Positions 27,094 through 37,705 are shown, counted from the stretch's first letter. The stretch is DNA of 39,863 nt from Rhodospirillales bacterium (GCA_022823235.1 JAJDXO010000034.1:1-39863); one strand, 5' to 3'. The notes: generated by a model from the letters alone, not told the origin. Numbers and translations are program-made.

Positions 27094-28290
27094 ATGCCCA
27101 AGGACAGCGCGGACGGCAGGAAATACCGTCCACAAACCAATCTGGTGCGGGGCGGGCTCGACCGCTCCCACTTCGACGAGCTCTCGGAGGCCATGTATCT
27201 GAGCTCCAGCTACGCCTATGAATCCGCGGAGCAGGCGCAGCGGGCCTTCAAGGGCGAGGAAGACCATTATCTCTATTCCCGTTATGGGAACCCGACCGTC
27301 ACATTGTTCGAGGAGCGCCTCGGGCAGCTGGAGGGCGCCGGGATCTGCCAATCCACCGCGTCCGGCATGGGCGCCATGTTCGGCTCCCTGGCCTGCATGT
27401 TGAAGGCCGGCGACCGGCTGGTGGCTTCCAAGGCGCTGTTCGGGTCGTGCGACTACGTCTGTACGGTGCTGCTGCCCCGCTACGGGGTGGAGACGGTGAC
27501 CGTGGCGTCGTCCGACCTGGACGAGTGGGAGCAGGCGCTGTCGGAGCCGACCAATGCGGTGTTCCTGGAGAGCCCCTCCAACCCCATGACCCAGGTGCTG
27601 GATATTCCGGGGATCGCCGACCTGGCACACAAGGCGGGCGCCCGGCTGATCGTCGATAATGTGTTCGCCACACCCGTCTTCCAGAAGCCCCTGGAGTTCG
27701 GGGCCGACATCGTCATGTACTCGACCACCAAGCACATCGACGGTCAGGGACGGACGCTGGGCGGGGCGATCCTCACCAATGACAGGGACTATTACGAAGA
27801 CTATCTCCGCATGTATATCCGCCATACGGGACCGACCTTGAGCCCGTTCAATGCCTGGGTGCTGACCAAGTCCCTGGAGACCCTCGATATGCGGGTCCGC
27901 CAGCAGGCCGCCAACGCGACCCGGATCGCCGACTGGCTTCTGGACCAAAAACGGATCACCAAGGTGATCTTCCCCGGGCACGACAGCCATCCCCAGGCGG
28001 ACCTGATCAAGAAGCAGATGAGCGGGCCCGGCACCATGGTGGTGTTCGAACTCGACGGCGACCAGGCCCGGACGTTCAAATTCATGAACGCGCTCGAGGT
28101 GATCGACATCTCCAACAATCTGGGCGACGCCAAGAGCATGGTCACCCACCCGACCACCACCACCCACCAGCGGATGAGCGAAGACGAGCGCGCGACGCTG
28201 GGCATCCACGAAAACATGGTGCGCCTCTCGGTGGGCCTCGAGGATCCCTTGGATCTGATCGAGGACATCGAACAGGCGCTGAGCGCGTAG
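27094..28290 (+). CDS. metZ: O-succinylhomoserine sulfhydrylase, MetZ
   Basis: PLP enzyme of the Cys/Met-metabolism family that makes homocysteine from O-succinylhomoserine and sulfide. The 398-aa protein has SRYGNPTV near 62-69, a QSTASGMGAM segment near 86-95 and the PLP lysine K213 in YSTTKHIDGQGR. O-succinyl rather than O-acetyl use is the usual annotation for this alphaproteobacterial branch but is not proven by sequence. The start has a strong Shine-Dalgarno (GGGAGGAG). The SAM-II riboswitch upstream confirms a methionine role, and a rhodanese gene follows 10 bp downstream. Confidence 0.95.
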   Translation: MPKDSADGRKYRPQTNLVRGGLDRSHFDELSEAMYLSSSYAYESAEQAQRAFKGEEDHYLYSRYGNPTVTLFEERLGQLEGAGICQSTASGMGAMFGSLACMLKAGDRLVASKALFGSCDYVCTVLLPRYGVETVTVASSDLDEWEQALSEPTNAVFLESPSNPMTQVLDIPGIADLAHKAGARLIVDNVFATPVFQKPLEFGADIVMYSTTKHIDGQGRTLGGAILTNDRDYYEDYLRMYIRHTGPTLSPFNAWVLTKSLETLDMRVRQQAANATRIADWLLDQKRITKVIFPGHDSHPQADLIKKQMSGPGTMVVFELDGDQARTFKFMNALEVIDISNNLGDAKSMVTHPTTTTHQRMSEDERATLGIHENMVRLSVGLEDPLDLIEDIEQALSA

Positions 28291-28300
28291 GGAGGTTAGC

Positions 28301-28720
28301 ATGGCTGACGGATATGCAGGCGACGTTTCACCCCGGGACGCGTGGGACTGGCTCGAGGACGATGCCGATACGGTGCTGGTGGACTGCCGCACCGCGGCGG
28401 AATGGAACTATGTGGGCCTTCCGGACCTCACCGAGCTGGGCAAGGCGACCGTCACCGTCGAATGGGTGGATTTTCCCGCCAACGAACGGAACCCGAACTT
28501 CGTCGATCAGGTCAGGGCGGCGGGGATCGGCCCCGATCAGCGGGTGCTGTTCCTCTGCCGCTCGGGCGTGCGCTCCATCGGCGCCGCCAAGGCGCTGACC
28601 GAGGCCGGGTACGGTCGGGCCTACAACGTTTTGGAGGGCTTCGAGGGCGACAAGGACGATGCCGGCCGCCGGGCGACGGTGGGCGGCTGGAAGGTTGCCG
28701 GGCTCCCCTGGAGGCAATAG
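28301..28720 (+). CDS. Rhodanese-like sulfurtransferase
   Basis: A 139-aa single-domain rhodanese with the active-site loop LCRSGVRS (Cys86) and the N-terminal DVSPRDAWDWLEDDADTVLVD. It starts 10 bp after metZ behind GGGAGG, so it is in the SAM-II-controlled transcript. That suggests it handles or delivers sulfane sulfur linked to homocysteine synthesis. Metz-rhodanese pairs are common in alphaproteobacteria, but the exact role is not known. Confidence 0.92.
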   Translation: MADGYAGDVSPRDAWDWLEDDADTVLVDCRTAAEWNYVGLPDLTELGKATVTVEWVDFPANERNPNFVDQVRAAGIGPDQRVLFLCRSGVRSIGAAKALTEAGYGRAYNVLEGFEGDKDDAGRRATVGGWKVAGLPWRQ

Positions 28721-28816
28721 GCGGCAAAACCCCTTGGCGGGAGAGTCATTGAGGGTGTAATACCGCCCCCATGATCCCAATTTCCGTGGCCCAGTACCCG
28801 CTGGCAACCGTCGCGC

Positions 28817-29578
28817 ATGGCAAATCCAGATAGTTCCGGAAGCACCGGGACCGCCGCCCTATCCGTGGTGGTGCCGGTGCACAATGAAGCCGACAATATC
28901 GAGCCCCTGGTGCGCGAGATCGCCCGCGCGCTCGGCGGCAGGCTCGCCTACGAAATCGTCTATGTGGACGACGGGTCCACCGACGGCACCTGGGCGAGAT
29001 TGGAAAGCGCCGCCGCCAACCGGCCCGAACTCCGCGCCGTGCGTCACGCCGCACGGTCGGGGCAGAGCTCGGCCATCGTCACCGGCGTCCGCGAGGCCAG
29101 GTCCTCGGTCATCGCCACCCTCGATGGAGATGGGCAGAATGATCCGGCCGATATCCCTAGGCTTCTGTCCGTATACGAAGGCCGGGATGCGGGTTCCAAA
29201 CTCATGGTCTGCGGCAACCGGGCGAGCCGCAAGGATACGGGTTGGCGGCGGTTCGCCTCCCGCATCGCCAACACGGTCCGGGGCGGGCTGCTCCGGGACG
29301 GAACCCCGGATACGGGCTGCGGGCTCAAGGTCTTCGCCCGGGACGATTTCCTGGACTTTCCCGCGTTCGATCATCTTCACCGCTTCATGCCGGCCCTGAT
29401 GATCCGCGCCGGTGGGGCGGTGACGTCGGTGAATGTAGGGCACCGGCCGCGGCAGCGGGGGGCCTCCAAATACGGGGTGTGGGACCGGCTGTGGGTGGGG
29501 ATCGTCGATCTCGCCGGCCTGTTGTGGCTGATCCGGCGGCCGACCCGCCACGATATCGACCGGCGCATCGGTGGCTGA
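28817..29578 (+). CDS. Family 2 glycosyltransferase, dolichol-phosphate mannosyltransferase-like
   Basis: A 253-aa GT2 enzyme: SVVVPVHNEADNI at 16-28, the nucleotide-binding YVDDGSTDGTW (D51, D52), and LDGDGQNDPAD with the DXD-like D103/D105. The C-terminal RQRGASKYG matches DPM1/GtrB-type polyprenyl-phosphate sugar transferases. One hydrophobic segment (about 229-241) near the end could associate with the membrane. The following TVP38/DedA-like gene starts 2 bp after the stop, so they act or are expressed together. The donor sugar is unknown. Confidence 0.9.
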   Translation: MANPDSSGSTGTAALSVVVPVHNEADNIEPLVREIARALGGRLAYEIVYVDDGSTDGTWARLESAAANRPELRAVRHAARSGQSSAIVTGVREARSSVIATLDGDGQNDPADIPRLLSVYEGRDAGSKLMVCGNRASRKDTGWRRFASRIANTVRGGLLRDGTPDTGCGLKVFARDDFLDFPAFDHLHRFMPALMIRAGGAVTSVNVGHRPRQRGASKYGVWDRLWVGIVDLAGLLWLIRRPTRHDIDRRIGG

Positions 29579-29580
29579 GC

Positions 29581-30300
29581 ATGCTGAACCCCAAATTCGT
29601 CATCCGCGGCCTCGCCGTCATTGTCGCCCTGGTGCTGCTCGGCATGGGCTTGCGCGTTCTCGGCATCGACCAGGAGTCGGGCGCCGAGCTGATCGACAAG
29701 TGGGTCCGGGATCAGGGCCTCACCGGCGAGGCGCTGTTCGTCCTGGCCGCCGGTCTGGCGACGGCCTTTGCGCTCCCCCGGCAGTTGGTGGCGTTCCTGG
29801 GCGGCTACGCCTTCGGCCTGGTCGAAGGGACGCTGCTCGCGGTCGCGGGCGCCGCGCTGGGCTGCGCGCTGACCTTCATGTTCGCCCGCTGGGTGGCCCG
29901 GGACTGGGTGTCCCGGCACCTGCCCGCGCGCATCCGGAAGGCCGACGCCTTCTTTCTCGACCACACGTTTTCCATGACCCTGTTGATCCGTCTGCTGCCC
30001 GCCGGCAGCAACTTCCTGACCAATCTCGCCGCCGGTGTGTCGAGCGCCAGGTTTCCCTTGTTCCTGGCCGGCTCGGCCATCGGCTACATCCCGCAGATGG
30101 CGGTGTTCGCGCTCCTGGGCAGCGGCATCAATCTCGATCCGGCATTGCGGATTTCCGGCAGCGTCGTGTTGTTCTTTGTTTCCGCCGGGCTCGGGATTTA
30201 TCTCTTCCGGCGGTTCCGGCACGGCCACACCTTCGACCGCGCCGTCGACGAAGCGGTCGAGGCCGATGAGACCCGGGCCGAGGATAAACCGACCGCGTAG
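29581..30300 (+). CDS. TVP38/TMEM64 (DedA-like, VTT-domain) membrane protein
   Basis: A 239-aa integral membrane protein with five to six hydrophobic segments and the SNARE-associated/VTT domain pattern FALPRQLVAFLGGYAFGLVEG near 61-81 (partly quoted). It also has a central IRLLPAGSNFLTNLAAGVSS in place of the more common RFxPxxPF segment. DedA/TVP38 relatives are linked to phospholipid or undecaprenyl-phosphate scrambling. With the GT2 gene beside it, a role in polyprenyl-phosphate-sugar handling is a reasonable guess. The start ATG at 29581 lies 2 bp after the upstream stop. Confidence 0.88.
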   Translation: MLNPKFVIRGLAVIVALVLLGMGLRVLGIDQESGAELIDKWVRDQGLTGEALFVLAAGLATAFALPRQLVAFLGGYAFGLVEGTLLAVAGAALGCALTFMFARWVARDWVSRHLPARIRKADAFFLDHTFSMTLLIRLLPAGSNFLTNLAAGVSSARFPLFLAGSAIGYIPQMAVFALLGSGINLDPALRISGSVVLFFVSAGLGIYLFRRFRHGHTFDRAVDEAVEADETRAEDKPTA

Positions 30301-30329
30301 TTGGCGCGGGCCCGGGCCGCACCCCCCCC

Positions 30330-30599
30330 TCAATGCAAACGCATTGAACTGTCGATGATCCTGTATTCGGCCGGTTTGATCAGTTCCCTGGAGGCGATCT
30401 TCACCGAGTGGAGTTTGCCGTCCAGGCTTTCCTGCCAGTATTTCAGGAATTTGCGGATGGCCGGGAAATTGGGCGCCAGGTCCATGGTCTGCCAGATGAA
30501 GGTCTGCAGCAGCTCCGGATGGTCCGGCAGGTGGTAAAGGATTTCGGCGGTGGTCAGGCGGTAGCCGTTCAGTTGTTTCTCGAAATCGCGATGTCTCAT
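30330..30599 (-). CDS. Usg-family protein
   Basis: An 89-aa protein matching the alphaproteobacterial Usg family. It has LNGYRLTTAEILYHLPDHP, LLQTFIWQTMDLAPNFP and the LDGKLHSVKIA block, essentially the whole protein. The ATG at 30599 has a good Shine-Dalgarno (GGAG). The family was named for lying upstream of trpF in Caulobacter, and its function is unknown. Here it is next to groESL instead of trp genes and is transcribed away from them. Confidence 0.87.
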   Translation of the reverse strand: MRHRDFEKQLNGYRLTTAEILYHLPDHPELLQTFIWQTMDLAPNFPAIRKFLKYWQESLDGKLHSVKIASRELIKPAEYRIIDSSMRLH

Positions 30600-30685
30600 G
30601 ATTTTCTCCGTCACAAGCACGCCACGACAAAAGTGTGGGGCCGTTCGGCGATCCGAATCAACAAAAATCGTTCTAAATCAGTGGG

Positions 30686-30712
30686 TTGGCACCGATCCCG
30701 GGAGAGTGCTGC
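30686..30712. promoter_or_regulatory. Second, weak CIRCE-like inverted repeat
   Basis: TTGGCACCG-N9-GAGTGCTGC keeps the exact 9-base spacer of CIRCE. It matches the consensus arms TTAGCACTC/GAGTGCTAA at 6 and 7 of 9 bases. It is centred about 109 bp upstream of the better CIRCE element before groES. Confidence 0.35.
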
Positions 30713-30764
30713 CAATCCGCGCCGCGGGCCGGCAAAATGCCTGAAAAAAAAATGCCGACAGGCC

Positions 30765-30792
30765 TTGACGATTGAAAACATTGAACTAAATT
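30765..30792 (+). promoter_or_regulatory. groESL promoter
   Basis: TTGACG (30765-30770) and TAAATT (30787-30792) are 16 bases apart and sit directly upstream of the CIRCE element. The CTTGAC context is compatible with either the housekeeping or the heat-shock sigma factor. Confidence 0.55.
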
Positions 30793-30794
30793 CC

Positions 30795-30821
30795 CTGGCA
30801 GTCCGAGGCCGAGAGTGCTAA
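30795..30821. promoter_or_regulatory. CIRCE element (HrcA operator) of groESL
   Basis: CTGGCAGTC-N9-GAGTGCTAA: the right arm (30813-30821) is a perfect CIRCE half-site, the left arm (30795-30803) matches 6 of 9, and the spacer is exactly 9 bases. It lies just after the -10 and 36 bp before groES, the expected place for the HrcA repressor to act. Confidence 0.82.
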
Positions 30822-30857
30822 TTCAGCCTGGATTTCAGTGGAAAATGGAGGAATACA

Positions 30858-32844
<1,987 letters not shown>

Positions 32845-32866
32845 GTCGCCCGACCGTTACAAAGAG

Positions 32867-32898
32867 GGGCCGCGTCCTTCGGATGCGGCCCTTTTTTT
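32867..32898 (+). terminator. Intrinsic terminator of groESL
   Basis: GGGCCGCGTCC (32867-32877) pairs over 11 bp (one G-U) with GGATGCGGCCC (32881-32891) around a TTC loop, followed by seven T residues. It lies 22 bp after the groEL stop. Confidence 0.95.
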
Positions 32899-32955
32899 GC
32901 GCCGCCGGCCCGGAGATTCGATTGGCGAACGAATCCGGGCTTGCTACAAGGCGCC

Positions 32956-34797
32956 ATGTCCCAGTTCCTCTCCTACTTCTATGGCGGCCTGCCCCAATTG
33001 GCGGGGTTGTTTTCGGCATCCTTGGTTTGGCTCGGCCTCGCCGCCATCGGTCGCGTTGTCGCGCCGCGGGGGCTGTCGGCGGCCGCGCCGGTATTCGGGT
33101 GGGGCGTGGCAAATGCGGTCTTCACGCTGTTTGGGGTCTGGACGGGAATCTCGTTCACCGTCCTGGCGGCCGTTCTGGCGGCCCTGGCTGCCGGCTGTTC
33201 CGTCGTTGTGCTTCGACGCGAGGGGGTTGCCCCGCTGCGGGCGCCGGCAATGCTGGCGGCGCTTGCTCTGCCGCTGCTTATCCTGGTATCCGCGATGGGC
33301 GCGTCGCAATGGGATGAGTTTTCTCATTGGCTGCCAAGCGCCAAATTCCTGTTGTTTCATGATGGATTTCCGGGGATGGATGCCCCGGAGACCGGAGCCA
33401 GCTTCCCCGCCTATCCATATGGTTGGCCGTTGCTGATCTTCCTCGGCGCCATGCTTGCCGGGCCGGCGATCGAAAACGTCGGACCGTTGCTCAACCTGAT
33501 GATGCTTCTCGGCTTCGGCGTGGTGATTTTGGACGTCGTCCGGCGCACGGTACCGGGAATTTCCGGGGCCGCATTCGGTTGGCCCGCCCTCGCCCTCGCG
33601 GCGCTGGCCGTTACCATCCTCAATCCCGCCTTTGTGCAGAAGCTCGTCCTGACCTCATATTCGGAGACGTCGACCATGGTGTCCGTCGGTGTCGCCGGCG
33701 TGCTCGCCTGGATGCTGCTGAATCAGCTCGCCGACCGGGACCGGGCCGATGCCGCGCTGGTATGGCAGTGGGCGCTGGCGCTCATCGTCCTGGTGAACAC
33801 CCGGGCCACGAACATCATCTTTTTCGCAATTTTCGTGCTGGCGTGGCTGCTCATTTCAGGGCGGGACGGGAAGATCGCTTTCCCCCGCGCGGTCATGGTT
33901 CTCGTGGCGGCGGCGGTACCGGCGCTGATCGTCTTTGGTTCCTGGCGACTCCACGTCGCAGCGGAACTGCCCGGTGCGGAGCTGACGATCCGGCCGGTCG
34001 AAACCTGGTTCATCGGTCTTATTCCCGACATCCTTGCCGGCATGGCGCTTGTCGCGTCGAAGAAGGGCGTCTTTTTCGCTCTGATGCTGATCGTCCTCGG
34101 TTTCGGCATTCGGGGCATCATTCGTTGCCGCACCGACCTGGACCGCTTCGCCGTAATCGCGAGCGGCGTGTTCCTGGGTTTCAATGTCTTTCTGCTGTTT
34201 GCCTATGTCGCATCCTTCGGGCAGTCGGACGCGCTGCGGACGGCATCCTATTGGCGGTACAACACCCATATGGGTCTGATCGGGCTGGTCTTTCTGTCGC
34301 TGGCCGTTGCCATTCTCTGGCGCCGTTTGAATCCGGCGCCGGTCTTTGGCCTATGGCTGAAACGATTGTCCATCGTTCTGATCCTTGTCCTGCCCGTCGT
34401 GCTCGTACAAAAGATCAGGTTCGATCTTGAACCGCCGAAGCCGCATTTCCGGGCGGTCGCCGCGGCGTTGGCGGACACCATTCCCGACGGCGGGCGCTAC
34501 TTTGTCCTGGACCCGCGCGGTACAGGGGAGTCGCATGTCATTACCAATTTCAGCCTCTGGCCTGCCCGGCGGTCCGTTGGCTATCTCGCGGCTGTTCACA
34601 GGATTTCCGAGGATACGTTGACCCGGTCACTGAGCCGGCCGCGGATAACCCACATTGTCCTTCATTCGGTAACCGACGAGGTGCGGCGCTTCTTCGGCCT
34701 CGAGCTGGCCGGCGGCCGGTCGTACCTGCTGGCCCGCAGGGGGACGGATTGGAGGATTAATGCCGAGTGGCCTTATCCGCCGGGGCACAGGTTCTAA
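32956..34797 (+). CDS. Polytopic membrane protein, GT-C glycosyltransferase-like
   Basis: A 613-aa protein with roughly twelve hydrophobic segments and a soluble C-terminal part (about 480-613). An acidic pair, D120-E121 in QWDEFSHWLPSAK, follows the first hydrophobic block. It sits where GT-C enzymes keep the catalytic acidic residue of the first periplasmic loop, and D136 follows. This supports a lipid-linked-sugar glycosyltransferase, but no named family is recognised, so the call is tentative. The chosen ATG has AAGG upstream. TTGGCG-N17-TACAAG (32922-32950) would place the start point almost on the ATG. The stop overlaps the convergent helicase stop. Confidence 0.65.
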   Translation: MSQFLSYFYGGLPQLAGLFSASLVWLGLAAIGRVVAPRGLSAAAPVFGWGVANAVFTLFGVWTGISFTVLAAVLAALAAGCSVVVLRREGVAPLRAPAMLAALALPLLILVSAMGASQWDEFSHWLPSAKFLLFHDGFPGMDAPETGASFPAYPYGWPLLIFLGAMLAGPAIENVGPLLNLMMLLGFGVVILDVVRRTVPGISGAAFGWPALALAALAVTILNPAFVQKLVLTSYSETSTMVSVGVAGVLAWMLLNQLADRDRADAALVWQWALALIVLVNTRATNIIFFAIFVLAWLLISGRDGKIAFPRAVMVLVAAAVPALIVFGSWRLHVAAELPGAELTIRPVETWFIGLIPDILAGMALVASKKGVFFALMLIVLGFGIRGIIRCRTDLDRFAVIASGVFLGFNVFLLFAYVASFGQSDALRTASYWRYNTHMGLIGLVFLSLAVAILWRRLNPAPVFGLWLKRLSIVLILVLPVVLVQKIRFDLEPPKPHFRAVAAALADTIPDGGRYFVLDPRGTGESHVITNFSLWPARRSVGYLAAVHRISEDTLTRSLSRPRITHIVLHSVTDEVRRFFGLELAGGRSYLLARRGTDWRINAEWPYPPGHRF

Positions 34798-37547
34798 CCG
34801 TCTCCGCCGGTCCGGTCCAGGAACCCGGCGCTTTCGCTGATCGCTTGCGCCAATCCCACCCTTCGCACGCCGACGCCGGCGGGAAAGGCGTCGAGCAGCC
34901 GCGACGGCATGGCCCGGTCCAGCATCACCAGCACGCCGCGATCCGCCGCCTGCCGGATCAGCCGGCCATAGGCCTGTTTCAGGCGCAGGCGGGTGATGGA
35001 ATCGTCGTACCGGCTGCCGCCGAAGGCCTTCTTGCGCTCCCGGTGCAGGATCGTCGGCCGCGGCCATGGAACCCGGTCGTAGATCACCATCCGGAGCGAC
35101 CGGCCGGGCACGTCGATCCCGTCCCGCGCCGCATCCGTTCCGAGCAGGCACGAATCCTCGTCGGAGCGGAATATGTCGATGAGCGTGCCGATATCGAGCG
35201 GGTCCACATGCTGCGCCAGCATGGTGACGTCGTTGAGCCCGGACGCTTCGACCAGGCGGGCGTGAACGTTCCGCAGCCGGGCGATGGACGTAAAGAGGCC
35301 GAGGACGCCGCCTCCGGCGGCGAGAATGAGCTCCCGGTATGCGGCGGCGACCTGGCCGGCGTCGTTCTTGTCCACATCCGAGACGACGAAGACCCGGGTC
35401 TGCGACGGGTAGTCGAACGGCGAGGCGACGTCCAGGGTGAGAGTCTCGTCGCCCACCTTGTCGAGCCCGGTACGCAGCCGCGCCCGCGCCCAGGCCTCCG
35501 CCTCGTCGCCGCGCCCGTCCCGCAGCGTGGCCGAGGTAATCAACGCGCCGTCCGACGGCGCGATCACCGTTTCGGCGAACGGCACCGTGGGATCCACCCA
35601 GTTGCGGTGAAGGCCGATGTCGAAATCGCGGCCGCCGATCCGCTCAACGCTCATCCAATCGACGAAGCCCTCGGGGATTTCCCGGCCGAGCGAGGTCAGC
35701 ATTTTGCACCAGTCGCCCACCTGAACGACGCCGCGGCGCTCCAGGGACCGGGCGACCGCCTCGATCCGCTGCCGGGTCGCGGTGTCGAGATCGTCGGCCT
35801 CGTCGTCGAGTTGCCGCGCCAAAGAGCCGATCAGCACCCGGGCCGGGCGCTCGATTTCCGCGAGCGCGTCGAGCAGTTCGAGGGCCGCGCCGGCCATGCC
35901 GTCGACGGGCGGCGCGGCATCGGTCTCCAGGCCGTAGGGACTGTCCGCATTCTTGTCCCGGGCGTAGACCTGCTGCCGGACCAGCCGGAGAAAGCTCTCC
36001 GCCGGCCCGACCGGATTGCCCTCGGTCAGCCGGGTCATCCAGCCGGGGCCCGGCAGGGTCCGCGCCGCTTGAAGCAGTTCCCCGAGGGCCGCGACGGCGG
36101 CTTCGTCCTCGCCGATCAGATCCTCGATCCGGGCTTTCAGGCCGCGGGAGCGGGAGCCCCGGCGGCCTTCGGCGCCCAGAAACCAGCGCCGGAGCTCGGC
36201 GGTTTCTCCTCCGCTCAGGTGCGCCGAAAACGCGGAATCGGCGGCATCGAATATGTGGTGCCCCTCGTCGAAGACGTACCGGGTCGGCCGGTAGGCCTCA
36301 TCGCCGCCGAGGGCGGCCTGGACCATCACCAGCGCATGGTTGGCGACGACGATTTTGGCCCGGCGGGCGCGGCGCACGGTCCGTTCGATGAAGCATTTTG
36401 AGAAATGCGAGCAGGCGGAATAGATGCACTCGCCGCGCCGGTCGGTGAGCCCCATGGCGACGGGAAAGCCAAGGAGATCGGGCAGCCAGGACGGAAAATC
36501 CCCGCCGATCATGTCGCCGTCGCGTGTCGCGCCGATCCATCTCGCCAACAGGCCCATGCCGATGGCGGACCCGGTGTCGGCCGACAGCCGGCCGACGGCG
36601 TCTTCGAAGTTCAGCAGGCAGAGGTAGTTCTCCCGGCCTTTCCGGATCACCGCGCGCAGCGGTTTCTCCGTCGGGTTCGGATAGACCCGGTCAAGCTCGC
36701 CATCCAGCTGGCGCTGCAGATTCCGGGTATAGGTGCTGACCCAGACGGTCCCGTCGTTCCTGTCCGCCCAGAGACTGGCCGGCGCCAGATAGCCCTGCGT
36801 CTTGCCGACCCCGGTGCCCGCCTGGGCGAGCACCGTCCGGGGGTGGGCCGCTTCGTCGACGGGGTCGAACGCGCGGGTGACCTCACGGGTGAACAGGACC
36901 TGTTGGGGACGTGCCTCCGCCCGGGTGCCGAGCGCCGTCGTCAATTGTGCTTCGGCTTCATCCGGGCTCACCGGAAGATGGCCGGGCTGCGGCGGCGGCG
37001 CGTGCTCGGACCATTCGGGCAGGTCCCGCCAGGCCCGGAAGGCATCGGCCGGGTTTGCCGCGCGGTGTTTGGTATCGCCGTTCCCGCCGCCGAGCGCCGC
37101 CGACACCGAGGCCGCCCACGGCCAGCCGGCCCGGCCCATGGACCAGGCAATGCCTTCGGCATCGGCGGAGGCGCCGGACAATCCGCGGTGCAGGTGTTCG
37201 ACCGCTTGGATGAGGGTCACGGCCTGGTCTTCCAGACCCGCCGGCTCCGGCAGGCCGAGAAATCGCGCGATGCCCAGCGGGGTCGGGGTACAGAACTTCG
37301 CCGGATGCACGAAGGCCAGCAGTTCCAGGACATCGAGGGCGGGGAAGGGTTCGCTGCCCAAATGGGCCGATGTCGCCTTGGCATGGCACACGATCGGCAT
37401 GGTCTTGAACGCGTTCGCCGCCGCGTCCCGGCCGGGCAGCGTTTCGATTTCGCCATCGGGGGTGAGCCACACGGCGCCGGCGTGGTTTGCGACCAGAACC
37501 GGCGCGAGCGGCAGTTTCAGCGGCGTCGGGGAGGTTTCATCGGGCAT
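34794..37547 (-). CDS. DinG-type ATP-dependent DNA helicase (XPD-like, FeS)
   Basis: A 917-aa superfamily 2 helicase. Walker A is AQAGTGVGKT (241-250). Four cysteines suited to an iron-sulfur cluster (C310, C374, C379, C385) precede the DEGH box (427-430). The C-terminal QAYGRLIRQAADRGV is helicase motif VI. These match DinG/YoaA-type 5'-3' helicases that resolve R-loops and D-loops. The first about 200 residues are extra. They contain PIVCHA and LDVLELLAFVHPAKFCTPTPLG-type words (partly quoted), reminiscent of a DnaQ exonuclease fold but without its acidic catalytic set. The ATG at 37547 is the best start. It diverges from lysS. Confidence 0.88.
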   Translation of the reverse strand: MPDETSPTPLKLPLAPVLVANHAGAVWLTPDGEIETLPGRDAAANAFKTMPIVCHAKATSAHLGSEPFPALDVLELLAFVHPAKFCTPTPLGIARFLGLPEPAGLEDQAVTLIQAVEHLHRGLSGASADAEGIAWSMGRAGWPWAASVSAALGGGNGDTKHRAANPADAFRAWRDLPEWSEHAPPPQPGHLPVSPDEAEAQLTTALGTRAEARPQQVLFTREVTRAFDPVDEAAHPRTVLAQAGTGVGKTQGYLAPASLWADRNDGTVWVSTYTRNLQRQLDGELDRVYPNPTEKPLRAVIRKGRENYLCLLNFEDAVGRLSADTGSAIGMGLLARWIGATRDGDMIGGDFPSWLPDLLGFPVAMGLTDRRGECIYSACSHFSKCFIERTVRRARRAKIVVANHALVMVQAALGGDEAYRPTRYVFDEGHHIFDAADSAFSAHLSGGETAELRRWFLGAEGRRGSRSRGLKARIEDLIGEDEAAVAALGELLQAARTLPGPGWMTRLTEGNPVGPAESFLRLVRQQVYARDKNADSPYGLETDAAPPVDGMAGAALELLDALAEIERPARVLIGSLARQLDDEADDLDTATRQRIEAVARSLERRGVVQVGDWCKMLTSLGREIPEGFVDWMSVERIGGRDFDIGLHRNWVDPTVPFAETVIAPSDGALITSATLRDGRGDEAEAWARARLRTGLDKVGDETLTLDVASPFDYPSQTRVFVVSDVDKNDAGQVAAAYRELILAAGGGVLGLFTSIARLRNVHARLVEASGLNDVTMLAQHVDPLDIGTLIDIFRSDEDSCLLGTDAARDGIDVPGRSLRMVIYDRVPWPRPTILHRERKKAFGGSRYDDSITRLRLKQAYGRLIRQAADRGVLVMLDRAMPSRLLDAFPAGVGVRRVGLAQAISESAGFLDRTGGDG

Positions 37548-37635
37548 GGAGCAGCCACTATACCCGCCCAACCGGGCCGCCGCATCGCTAAGAATCCCCG
37601 GATGCGCGGTCACGTGTTCCGGCCCCCCGCCCGTG

Positions 37636-37663
37636 TTGACGGATGACGCGGCGGCGCTTAGGT
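37636..37663 (+). promoter_or_regulatory. Promoter of the lysyl-tRNA synthetase gene
   Basis: TTGACG (37636-37641) and TTAGGT (37658-37663) are 16 bases apart, about 43 bp before the ATG. The -35 is good and the -10 is poor, a pattern common in GC-rich alphaproteobacteria. Confidence 0.45.
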
Positions 37664-37705
37664 TCCGCGCTCCGAGAAATACCGGAATCGGAAAGCACCG
37701 AACCT

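Noticed and set aside
30301-30329. GC palindrome (GGGCCCGGGCC) as a terminator between the TVP38-like gene and usg
   Set aside because: The stem is short and self-complementary, with no T-run on the + strand.
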